From Phycisphaerae bacterium (lineage in GTDB: Bacteria > Planctomycetota > Phycisphaerae > UBA1845), in NCBI GenBank assembly GCA_028289375.1, contig JANQQK010000056.1, positions 1-46,731 on the forward strand: a stretch of DNA of 46,731 nucleotides. The letters are read 5' to 3'. The notes below the pieces were generated by a model, which did no database searches, was not told where the DNA came from, and saw only the letters and a list, made by a program, of their open reading frames with translations. Of this stretch, positions 15,782-22,958 are shown piece after piece (within the stretch, counting starts at the first letter, position 1; every line of letters starts with the position of its first letter). Both the position numbers and the translations under genes were made by a program.

Positions 15782-16843
15782 CTAGGAGGACGGCTTTTCG
15801 AGGGCCATCAGCAACTGGTCGGCGTTGTAGCCAACAAACGTGAGATATGTTTCGGTCCCGGGGCGGGAGCCAGGGTTATTCGCCATCGGGACGACGACCG
15901 CTCCAGTGCGCTCAGTGACAAAGTCGGCGTGGCGAGAATCAAAGTACGGGACCGTGAGAATCACCCGTGACTGTTCTGCTTTCATCTCCTCAATCACGTG
16001 CTCATGTTGCTTGGCCGTCGGTGGAACACCTGGCTCGGGCTCAAGGTACGACAGGATCCGCAGGCCATACCGTCGTGCCAAGTAGGGCCACGCATCATGA
16101 TCGCCGACGACGGGCGTATCGCGAAACTTCCTGAAACGGCCAAGGTAGCCGCCAAGCGCGACGGTCGCAGCGCCGTGCGACTCCAAGTGCGCCGCGAGGC
16201 TGTCGTTCTCGATAGCGATCGCCAACCCCTCGAACTGGTCTGCGTTGAACTTGCCGGCGAGAGATTCGCCGAGCATGGCTGTCATCACTGTCCGGCTGAA
16301 TTCGCGAAAACGTCGGTCAAATACGTTGCGTTTATCGGGGTGTTTTTCGCTGAGTGTGTCTGCGATTAGCCTGGCCGCCTTCACGCCTTCGACGGGATCG
16401 ATCAGGAAGTGCGGATTGTCTTCCGGATGAAAGCAACCTGACGGGCCGTGTTTCGCGGGGCCGCCGATTGTCCGCATCACTTGGGCCAGCTCGATGTGCC
16501 CACCGCCGTCGGAGGCCAGGTGTGGGTTGTTCGCACTCTCTAGGAGTGGCGGCAGCCATGCTTCTTCCAGTCCGTTGCCCACCGTGAAGAGCAAGTCGGC
16601 TCGCGCGAGCGCCTCGACCATCTCCGGCGTGGCATTCACGACATGAGGATCTTCGTCGGCCCGCACCAATCCAGCAATTTCGACGGTGTCTCCGGCAACG
16701 GCCTGGACCAAACTCCTCACGTCTGTTGACGACACGCATACGCGCAGGGTTCCCGACTTCGGTGCCTCTTGGCGTTGTTCACAGGCGGTCAGATGAGATA
16801 AGGCGATGGCACATAGAAAAAGGTCGAATCGCAATGGTCGCAT
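15782..16843 (-). CDS. znuA: zinc-binding lipoprotein ZnuA
   Basis: This 353-aa cluster A-I substrate-binding protein has a signal peptide with lipobox L-T-A-C21 (lipid anchor). The three family histidines lie at H67 (DEDPHVVN), H145 (EDNPHFLIDP) and H249 (VVGDHDAW), and the acidic ligand is probably in the YFDSRHADFVTE segment. The long His-rich loop of enterobacterial ZnuA is missing; only KHGPSGCFHPEDNPH is present. It delivers Zn2+ to ZnuBC. The likely promoter and operator lie about 150-190 bp upstream. Manganese-type relatives share the fold; zinc is inferred from context. Confidence 0.9.
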   Translation of the reverse strand: MRPLRFDLFLCAIALSHLTACEQRQEAPKSGTLRVCVSSTDVRSLVQAVAGDTVEIAGLVRADEDPHVVNATPEMVEALARADLLFTVGNGLEEAWLPPLLESANNPHLASDGGGHIELAQVMRTIGGPAKHGPSGCFHPEDNPHFLIDPVEGVKAARLIADTLSEKHPDKRNVFDRRFREFSRTVMTAMLGESLAGKFNADQFEGLAIAIENDSLAAHLESHGAATVALGGYLGRFRKFRDTPVVGDHDAWPYLARRYGLRILSYLEPEPGVPPTAKQHEHVIEEMKAEQSRVILTVPYFDSRHADFVTERTGAVVVPMANNPGSRPGTETYLTFVGYNADQLLMALEKPSS

Positions 16844-16996
16844 AAGACGGCTCCCGGTCTGAGTGGGTTACGCGTTCTCGCGGATCGGGCGGTGGACTCT
16901 CCGCATCGGCGATCATGTCAGCTGCATCACTTTGCCGCGACTGACGTTGCATGACTCGTCCCTTTGAGCACCTGATCGCGGCCAACCCACATCAGG

Positions 16997-17035
16997 ATTC
17001 TAGGGCGAGACCGCTGCAATTGCAAATGCATTTGC
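16997..17035 (-). promoter_or_regulatory. znuACB promoter overlapped by a palindromic operator (candidate Zur box)
   Basis: On the minus strand a -35-like TTGCAA (17025-17020) and a -10 TAGAAT (17002-16997) are separated by exactly 17 bases and point at znuA. The perfect 14-bp palindrome GCAAATGCATTTGC (17022-17035) covers the -35, and TGCAATTGCA (17015-17024) overlaps it. Blocking the -35 would suit repression by Zur. The implied leader is about 147 nt. Confidence 0.45.
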
Positions 17036-17451
17036 GATAGCGTCTCCTGGCGATTCATGTGGCACCAAGTAGCCGAACCAGTAGCGCATCAGTCGAGGTT
17101 TTTGATCAATTCAAGCATGCGCGTCGAGGCCACGACACTGCGACCTTATCCGTTTCGACTGTCATAGAATCCGTCAAGCCTGGATCCGGATGTGACGGAC
17201 CCACTGACGCTGACCGAACGGCAGAGCGAATGCTATGCCACATGGGTCGTGATTGACGACGGATCATGATCCTGGGGATTTGCGGATTCCATGAAAGAGC
17301 ACGCCATCTCGCAACTTCGGCAATAAGCGATGTGGATGTCCTTTGTATGCCAATAGAACGAGCAATCTCCCCGTCTCGCACACACTGATCTGCATCGCTT
17401 GGTGCTTATGAACGGTCTACCGTCCTCTGTGTGTTGGCCAGCGCGAACCAC
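17036..17451. other. intergenic between znu promoter and phage region
   Basis: No gene can be supported here. Open frames on both strands lack ribosome sites and known motifs. The left boundary of the phage-derived segment probably falls in this stretch; no repeat of the tRNA-Gly fragment at 22407-22453 was found here. Confidence 0.4.
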
Positions 17452-17646
17452 TGATTCGGCCGTTTCACTTACTCTTTCTGCCCGGTCGCCAACCCGGATT
17501 GGACGAACGCCGGACAAATGGCCTGCCGCACACGCGTTGTACAGCGCATCGAACCAGTGATTCTGCCGTCGCAGCCGCTCCCACTTCACAACCCCACCCT
17601 TGCCGGCTACGAACTCACTTGCGTTCAAGATCTCATCCAACCCACT
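17452..17646 (-). pseudogene. C-terminal fragment of a second phage terminase large subunit (GpA-like)
   Basis: On the minus strand this stretch encodes VAGKGGVVKWERLRRQNHW followed by FDALYNACAAGHLSGVR. This resembles the end of GpA-type terminase large subunits, where a conserved N-H-(W/Y)-x-D-A segment belongs to the nuclease domain. The frame continues on both sides without family features and runs into the TerL gene in a different frame, so only ~65 residues remain. It could alternatively be the tail of another phage protein. Confidence 0.4.
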
Positions 17647-17668
17647 AACGTGCGAAGAACTTGCATCG

Positions 17669-19318
17669 TTACCAGACCAACCACTCTTCGACATTTTCCT
17701 CGTCGAAGATGCAACCGGTCTCGGCAGCAGATTGCACGCCCAGCGCCATGATCGCCGCCACAATACCGTCGATGCGGTCGGTGGACTTCTTCTTGGAAGG
17801 CTTCAGATTGCCCGCAGCATCCGTCTCGACCGATACATGCGACGCCATCCACCGAAGAACGGGGTGACCGCCGTGTCCGAGCCTGCCGCTGATCACGAGT
17901 GACTCGAACAGCTTGGTCGGCGCGGACATGTCCTTGTAACCCTGTCCAAAGGGCACGACGTCGTACCCGTCACCCTGCAGCTGGAGGATCAGCTGTGTGG
18001 CGTTCCAGCGGTCGACAGCGATCTCGCGAATGTTGAACCGTCGCCCAAGCTCGTCGATGCGATGCTTGATCCGGTCGTAGTCAATCACGTTGCCGGGTGT
18101 CAGCTCGATGTGACCCTGCCGTGCCCACGTCTGATACGGCACCCGATCCCGGCGTTCCCGCTTCTCCGCGTTGTCAGCCGGCATCCAGAATCGCGACAAG
18201 AGCGTCACCGAGTCATCATCGTTGGGAAAGACCAGCACCAGTGCACTCAAGTCTGTTGTCGCCGACAGATCCAAACCGGCGAAGCACGGGCGTCCTTCAA
18301 GCTCCGATTCGTCAATCTCTCCCAAGTCACACGCGTCCCACGCCTCCAGAGGCAGCCAGCGAACATCCTGCTGCGTGCGGATGTTGAGATGCAGCCGTTT
18401 GAACGTGTTCTCGTAGCTCGGTGTATCCTGAGCCTTGCGACACTCCCGCTCGAGGTATTCGGTGCTGACCGATATGCCCAGATTGGGGTTGGCACGTTGC
18501 CAAACAGCCGGATCGGTCCAGTCATCCTCGACGGAGGCCTCGTACAGCACCGGCAGGAACGCCGAATCCTCAATCACGCCATCCCGAACCTTCCGCGCGT
18601 AGTCGTACTTCTCGTTGCAGATGGATTCCCGATCAAAATCCGCCGTCGTGATGTGCACGATGAGCGGCTGACGCCGTGCACCGGTCGACGTGGTCAGCAC
18701 GTCCACGAGATCCCGATTAGGCTGGGCATGCAACTCGTCAACGATGATGCCGTGCGCGTTGATGCCATGCTTGCTGTACGCCTCCGCACTCACGGCCTTC
18801 AGGACGTTGCCCATCGACTCGTAAACGATGCTGTGCGTGTAGACCCTCGCCCGAGTCTGCATCTCAGATTCGGCCACCACCATTGTCTTGGCCGCGTTGA
18901 ACACCAACCGTGCCTGCTCCCTGTCTGCTGCCGCGCAGTACACCTGTGCTCCGGGCTCGCCATCAGCGAAGATGAGGAAGTTGCCCAGACCTCCCGCCAA
19001 CTCGGACTTGCCGTTCTTGCGGGGAACGTAGATCAGAGCTTCACGGTATCGACGTGTCCCGTCAGGTCGCTTCCAGCCGAAGAGGTTGGCCACGATGGCC
19101 CTCTGCCATGGCTGCAGGGTGAACGCCTGTCCTCGCCACTGTCCGGACGTGAACGTCAGGCATTCCTCGAAGAAGCCCACCGCGAACCGTGCCGCCTTGG
19201 CGTCGAAGTGGCAATCCGCTGCCGTCTCAAACGGATCGTACCCCGGGATCTTGCGCAGAAGCCTCTTGTCGATCCGCGTGCCATTTCTAGGCTGTCTTGA
19301 AGTACTTGTCTTTGCCAT
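17669..19318 (-). CDS. terL: phage terminase large subunit (Terminase_1/HK97-type)
   Basis: This 549-aa packaging motor has an N-terminal ATPase with the P-loop variant VPRKNGKSEL (98-107) and Walker B IIVDE (191-195). The C-terminal nuclease has FAGLDLSATTDLSAL (347-361; D350 the likely metal ligand) and a late DRIDGIVAAIMALG. The length and all motifs match complete TerL proteins. It is preceded by terS with a 32-bp overlap and an HNH gene, the usual order in cos-type phages. No portal, protease or capsid gene follows. The neighbouring downstream sequence is decayed, so it is probably a prophage relic although this gene looks intact. Confidence 0.9.
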   Translation of the reverse strand: MAKTSTSRQPRNGTRIDKRLLRKIPGYDPFETAADCHFDAKAARFAVGFFEECLTFTSGQWRGQAFTLQPWQRAIVANLFGWKRPDGTRRYREALIYVPRKNGKSELAGGLGNFLIFADGEPGAQVYCAAADREQARLVFNAAKTMVVAESEMQTRARVYTHSIVYESMGNVLKAVSAEAYSKHGINAHGIIVDELHAQPNRDLVDVLTTSTGARRQPLIVHITTADFDRESICNEKYDYARKVRDGVIEDSAFLPVLYEASVEDDWTDPAVWQRANPNLGISVSTEYLERECRKAQDTPSYENTFKRLHLNIRTQQDVRWLPLEAWDACDLGEIDESELEGRPCFAGLDLSATTDLSALVLVFPNDDDSVTLLSRFWMPADNAEKRERRDRVPYQTWARQGHIELTPGNVIDYDRIKHRIDELGRRFNIREIAVDRWNATQLILQLQGDGYDVVPFGQGYKDMSAPTKLFESLVISGRLGHGGHPVLRWMASHVSVETDAAGNLKPSKKKSTDRIDGIVAAIMALGVQSAAETGCIFDEENVEEWLVW

Positions 19319-19775
19319 CTCGATCTACTGTGCCGCTCGGATTGACGGCCAGACGCGCCCGTGACGACGGCGTCATGCCGAATTCCGCTTCCAACTTGGT
19401 TAACTGCTGGGCGAGCTTGTTGGCAATGGCAACCTGTGGCCATTGGTGGAAGTACTTCACACTGCCGTTCTCGTCGCGCAGAGGATACATGTCGCCTTTT
19501 TCCGCGATGAACGCCTCCGCCTTCCGCCACCGCGACCAGAGCCGGCAGTAGCGCGCGAGGGCATGGCCATCAACACGCGTCAGGACACCCATGCTCTCCA
19601 GCATCGGGGCGACGTCGTGCCAGGCGGCCTTGGCTTCGTCATCGAGCCAGTCAGGGCACTCCGGCACCCCCTCCGGGCCACATACTTCCGCTGACTCACG
19701 TTCCTTGGTGACGAGCGTACTACCACGCAGCTTCAGGATCTTGGTTGGTGTCTGTTTGGGACCACGTTTGCCCAT
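19287..19775 (-). CDS. terS: phage terminase small subunit, P27 family
   Basis: This 162-aa product begins MGKRGPKQTPTKILKLRGS, the classic P27-family start, followed by CPDWLDDEAKAAWHDVAPML and a helical C-terminal part. The start at 19775 is chosen by this family pattern and by AGGGGGG nine bases upstream; the frame is open to 19829. It recognises phage DNA and recruits TerL, whose gene it overlaps. A CCCCCGGGGG palindrome lies about 90 bp upstream, next to the HNH gene. Confidence 0.88.
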   Translation of the reverse strand: MGKRGPKQTPTKILKLRGSTLVTKERESAEVCGPEGVPECPDWLDDEAKAAWHDVAPMLESMGVLTRVDGHALARYCRLWSRWRKAEAFIAEKGDMYPLRDENGSVKYFHQWPQVAIANKLAQQLTKLEAEFGMTPSSRARLAVNPSGTVDRDGKDKYFKTA

Positions 19776-19862
19776 GTTGCCATGCCCCCCTATGTCAAAA
19801 CCCTCGAATTTTTTCGTGATGGTGGCCACGTGGTACGTACGCCCGATCCGTCAGAATATGAT

Positions 19863-19874
19863 CCCCCCCGGGGG
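19863..19874. other. GC palindrome between HNH and terS, candidate cos region
   Basis: Seven C residues run into five G residues (19863-19874), giving the perfect palindrome CCCCCGGGGG at 19865-19874. It is the only gap between the HNH and terS genes. In HK97-like phages the cohesive-end site lies near these genes and HNH proteins help cut it, so the position fits a cos site, but no staggered-cut evidence is available. Confidence 0.25.
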
Positions 19875-19882
19875 CTTTGATC

Positions 19883-20227
19883 TCATTCACCGAGAACCCT
19901 TGACCGTTTCGGACGCCCGAAGCCACCATCCTGCAACGCGGTCTTGCGCGAGTGACACGACGCACACAGGCATTGGAGATTGGCATCGTCGTTCGTGCCA
20001 CCATCACGCAGCGGCACGATGTGATCGACGATGGTGGCTGCCACTGCTGACGGACCCATTGAACGGTGATGGCTGAACAGGTCCGCGCACCACATTCGTT
20101 CATCCAGAACACGCCTACGGATTCGCTGCCATCGGGCGCCATAGCCACGTTTCGATGGCGACGGGCGTCGGGCGAGTCGCCGTCCCTTGACTCTTGGTGG
20201 TCGGTGCTGCTTGGGTAGATGTGGCAT
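19883..20227 (-). CDS. phage HNH endonuclease
   Basis: This 114-aa product has a basic N-terminus (VKGRRLARRPSPSKRGYGARW) and a beta-beta-alpha metal finger: DHIVPLRDGGTNDDANLQCL, then CASCHSRKT. The H of VDHIVPL, the N of DDANLQ and the H of CHSRKT form the HNH triad. The first zinc-knuckle CxxC usually seen upstream is reduced to WCADLFSHH. The start has TAAGGAGCC upstream. It is next to terS/terL, where such nucleases support genome packaging. Confidence 0.88.
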   Translation of the reverse strand: MPHLPKQHRPPRVKGRRLARRPSPSKRGYGARWQRIRRRVLDERMWCADLFSHHRSMGPSAVAATIVDHIVPLRDGGTNDDANLQCLCASCHSRKTALQDGGFGRPKRSRVLGE

Positions 20228-20299
20228 AGAACGGCTCCTTACTCACATTGTACAACATGCCCGAATGTGACGGTCCACGATCTGGAAGGCTGCTACAGA

Positions 20300-20494
20300 T
20301 TATTCCAGCAAGATACGGAATCGGTACGCACATGCGTCGTTCTTACACGCCACCCACCAGAGCGCACTGCCGTCACCGAGATTCCGCAGGCTACGGTACT
20401 TGCGCAGCTCGATGCCGTTGCATTTTGGACATCGCGGTCGTTCAACTGTGATCGTCTCCAGCGGGCGACTGTGTGGCGGCTCGTGTTCTGTCAC
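20300..20494 (-). CDS. small phage zinc-ribbon protein
   Basis: This 64-aa product has CPKC (about 22-25) and CKNDAC (about 50-55) separated by an LRKYRSLRN segment, the shape of a zinc ribbon like those in small phage regulators. The start is GTG and overlaps the methyltransferase stop as GTGA, so it is translationally coupled. A role in DNA or nucleic-acid binding is inferred; no named family was recognised. Confidence 0.6.
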   Translation of the reverse strand: MTEHEPPHSRPLETITVERPRCPKCNGIELRKYRSLRNLGDGSALWWVACKNDACAYRFRILLE

Positions 20495-21828
20495 GCGACC
20501 GGCTCCGTGCTCGATTTTGTGACCATCTCACGTTGCAGCTCTGCCTTCTTGCCCGTGAATTGCTCCCAACGGTTGACGATGACATCGCAGTATGGCGGGT
20601 CAATCTCCATGAGGTACGCACGACGGCCAGTCTGCTCCGCCGCAATCAGCGTCGATCCGCTACCACCAAACAGATCAAGCACATTCTCGCCGACTCGTGA
20701 AGAGTACTGGATCGCACGAACAGCCAGTTCGACGGGCTTCTGTGTCAAATGAAGCATCGATTGCGGATTCACCTTCTTAACCGACCAAACATCCGGCACG
20801 TTGTTCGGACCATAGAACCGATGAGCCGCCCCTTCACGCCAGCCGTAAAACGCCCATTCGTGGTCGCCCATGAAGTCCTTGCGCGTGAGCACCGGATGCT
20901 TCTTGTGCCAGATGATGGCCTGCGAGAAGTATAGTCCGGACTTCTTCAGTACGGGCGGGTAATTCGCGCAGTTGGCGTAGCCGCCCCAGATGTAGAACGC
21001 TCCACCGGGCACCAACACCCGCGCAATGTTGCCAAACCACGCCGCAAGCAACCGATCAAACTCCTCATCTGAGACGAAGTCATTTGCCAGAGGTCTGTCC
21101 TTGGCCCGCATCTGCTTGTGTGTCGCTTTGGATTTGCTCGGATGTCGTTGCACATCGAACGATTGATGATGCTTGCCGTTCTGCTTGCTGAACGACGACA
21201 ACCCGGCCGAGATGGCATTGTTGCTGCGGGGTTCGACATTGACGTTGTACGGTGGGTCGGTGTTCACGAGGTGGATCGATGCGCCGTTCAGCAAACGATC
21301 AACATCTGCTTCAGAGCTGCTGTCACCACACATCAGTCGATGATCACCCAGTTGCCAGACGTCGCCACGCTGAGTGATCGCCTCGTCCGGAGGCTCGGGA
21401 ACGTCGTCCGGATCACATTCGCCATCCCGTACACCGACATCAAGCAACTCCGCAAGTTCATCCTGATCGAAGCCGAGGTCGTGCAAGTCGACGCCACACT
21501 CCTTGAGCGCACCCAGTTCCACCGACAGCAAGTCTGTGTCCCAATCCGCGAGCGTCGCTGTTTGGTTGTCGGCAATGCGATACGACCGACACTGCTCGGG
21601 CGTTAGCTCGCTCGCAACGTGAACGGGCACCTCGTCGATCCCAAGCTGCTGCGCGGCTTTCCATCTCGTGTGCCCGACGACGATCACGCCGTCATCGTCC
21701 ACAACAATGGGTTGGCGAAAGCCGAACTCGACGATCGACCTAGCCACCGCATCGACGGCTTGATCGTTCAGACGCGGGTTGCTTTCGTAGGGCTTGATCG
21801 AATTCACTTGTCGCAACTGGATTTTCAT
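20491..21828 (-). CDS. phage ParB-nuclease-like domain fused to beta-class DNA methyltransferase
   Basis: This 445-aa product has an N-terminal ParB/sulfiredoxin-like domain (residues ~1-130) with PYESNPRLND and VVGHTRWKAAQQLG. The amino-methyltransferase domain follows: DPPY (191-194) comes before FGGSGST (387-393), the order of beta-class N6-adenine/N4-cytosine enzymes. A ~190-residue segment between them would hold target recognition. Such fusions are common in phages and integrated elements, where they protect phage DNA or mark it. No restriction enzyme gene is nearby. It heads the leftward cassette. Confidence 0.88.
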   Translation of the reverse strand: MKIQLRQVNSIKPYESNPRLNDQAVDAVARSIVEFGFRQPIVVDDDGVIVVGHTRWKAAQQLGIDEVPVHVASELTPEQCRSYRIADNQTATLADWDTDLLSVELGALKECGVDLHDLGFDQDELAELLDVGVRDGECDPDDVPEPPDEAITQRGDVWQLGDHRLMCGDSSSEADVDRLLNGASIHLVNTDPPYNVNVEPRSNNAISAGLSSFSKQNGKHHQSFDVQRHPSKSKATHKQMRAKDRPLANDFVSDEEFDRLLAAWFGNIARVLVPGGAFYIWGGYANCANYPPVLKKSGLYFSQAIIWHKKHPVLTRKDFMGDHEWAFYGWREGAAHRFYGPNNVPDVWSVKKVNPQSMLHLTQKPVELAVRAIQYSSRVGENVLDLFGGSGSTLIAAEQTGRRAYLMEIDPPYCDVIVNRWEQFTGKKAELQREMVTKSSTEPVA

Positions 21829-21869
21829 TGCACAGCGTCCTTGCTAACTGCTTGATCACGTGGAATCTC

Positions 21870-22007
21870 TCACCAACCGCCCTGCTGCTCCGCCACAGGG
21901 GCTTTTGTCACTTCTGTCAGTTCCGTCTGACGAAGTTTCGTACACTGCGCACCCGTATCACCCAGCTTGACCATGCCGCATTTTGGCCTGTGCGTAACCC
22001 AAGTCAT
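21870..22007 (-). CDS. possible small phage protein
   Basis: This 45-codon frame (start MTWVTHRPKCGMVKLGDTGA, end AEQQGGW) lies 41 bp upstream of the methyltransferase in the same direction. Its composition reads protein-like and has two Cys twelve residues apart. No strong ribosome site or homologue was recognised. Confidence 0.3.
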   Translation of the reverse strand: MTWVTHRPKCGMVKLGDTGAQCTKLRQTELTEVTKAPVAEQQGGW

Positions 22008-22237
22008 CGACTTGTCACCATACACTTCGCACCGTTTGAGGGAGCAAACATGTCTCGACTATCAGGGCGAAATCGACCGTTTCAAGCGCAAAGTCAGGCC
22101 GCAGGTCATGCGCAAGTTGTCGTCTGTGACAGCGAGCGCCATCGACGGACCAAACTGCCCAGACACTCACGAATTTTTTTTGGGGGGGAATTATCGACGT
22201 TAGTCGTTCTGACTATCCCGCGCACGATCCGTCGAAC

Positions 22238-22305
22238 ACGTGGTAGCCCGTCTTCTGACCCGGAACGGCTGTAGGCACGTGTGGTCGAATCCCCCTACTG
22301 GATCA
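22238..22305 (+). pseudogene. degenerate tRNA-like sequence, possibly tRNA-Arg(TCT)
   Basis: A CTTCTGA anticodon-loop-like stretch is followed by ACGGC. After that, GTAGG and CCTAC, which would pair as a T-stem, surround a broken TCGAAT loop with inserted bases. The anticodon stem pairs poorly. It looks like a decayed tRNA next to a clearer tRNA fragment. Confidence 0.25.
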
Positions 22306-22406
22306 CCGCTTCCATTCGCCACCACGACAATCCGGAAGGTTCGGTGCAAGTAAACGAACGCTCGGACATAAGCTCCCGTCAACACGCACGTTAGAGGCCG
22401 AGATTA

Positions 22407-22453
22407 TCACGTTGCCAACGTGAATGTCGTGAGTTCGAATCTCATCACCCGCT
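22407..22453 (+). tRNA. 3' portion of tRNA-Gly(GCC), truncated; probable attachment-site remnant
   Basis: The anticodon arm is perfect: TCACG (22407-22411), loop TTGCCAA with anticodon GCC, and CGTGA (22419-22423). The T-arm GTGAG/TTCGAAT/CTCAT spans 22429-22445. The acceptor 3' strand CACCCGC (22446-22452) and discriminator T follow. No CCA is encoded. The matching 5' acceptor GCGGGTG and a normal D-arm are missing, although GTTAGAG at 22390-22396 recalls one. It is therefore not a working tRNA. Phage integration commonly duplicates a tRNA 3' half, and it sits at the edge of the phage cassette. Confidence 0.6.
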
Positions 22454-22958
22454 TATCTGACGGCTGTGGTCTACGGACGACAGCCGTATCCAATTGGCGA
22501 CAGTATCGACACCTACGACGTTCGTCACCAGCACTTCATCGCCCTGCCGAATCCCGCCATTTTGACTGCGCTTGCCCCCAAATGACGCCCGTGGACGCGC
22601 GTACGTGCAAGGTAGAGTGCAAGCGCCGCGGGAGGCTTGGCGGACTCCGACTCCAGACGCTCGTCAAGAGGTCGCTCGCATGGGCCGGGGCTGGGCGTTG
22701 TTCGCCATCGCGGCGCCCTGTGGCGACGACATCGTCGGCAGTGCGTCGATCCTGCCGGCGTGCGGAATACAGAGGCTGATCTTGCATGCGGATGTTCGAG
22801 ATGGCTACGATCTCGATTAGGCGGCGAGTCAGCGTCGCTGGGCAGCGTTCAATTGGGAAATCTCGGCTGAGATGCGGCGCGCTATTCGGGTCACGTGACC
22901 GGAGGCCGATTCCCCGAGGCGGGAAGGCCAGTTACTTGTTGATTCAAGAGGTGTGAAA
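22454..22958. other. intergenic after tRNA fragment
   Basis: About 500 bp without a supported gene. Open frames on both strands lack ribosome sites and recognisable motifs. The last 30 bases contain the AAGAGGT ribosome site of the beta-helix gene. Confidence 0.4.

Noticed and set aside
18062..19300. 412-codon open frame opposite terL
   Set aside because: An antisense by-product of codon bias; terL has all its motifs.
20491..21828. Methyltransferase as part of a restriction-modification system
   Set aside because: No restriction endonuclease gene of that type is adjacent. The HNH is a packaging-type nuclease and the ParB fusion is typical of phage methyltransferases.
22200..22385. 61-codon minus-strand frame over the tRNA-like region
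   Set aside because: Resembles the spurious open frames often produced by reading tRNA and flanking DNA in reverse.
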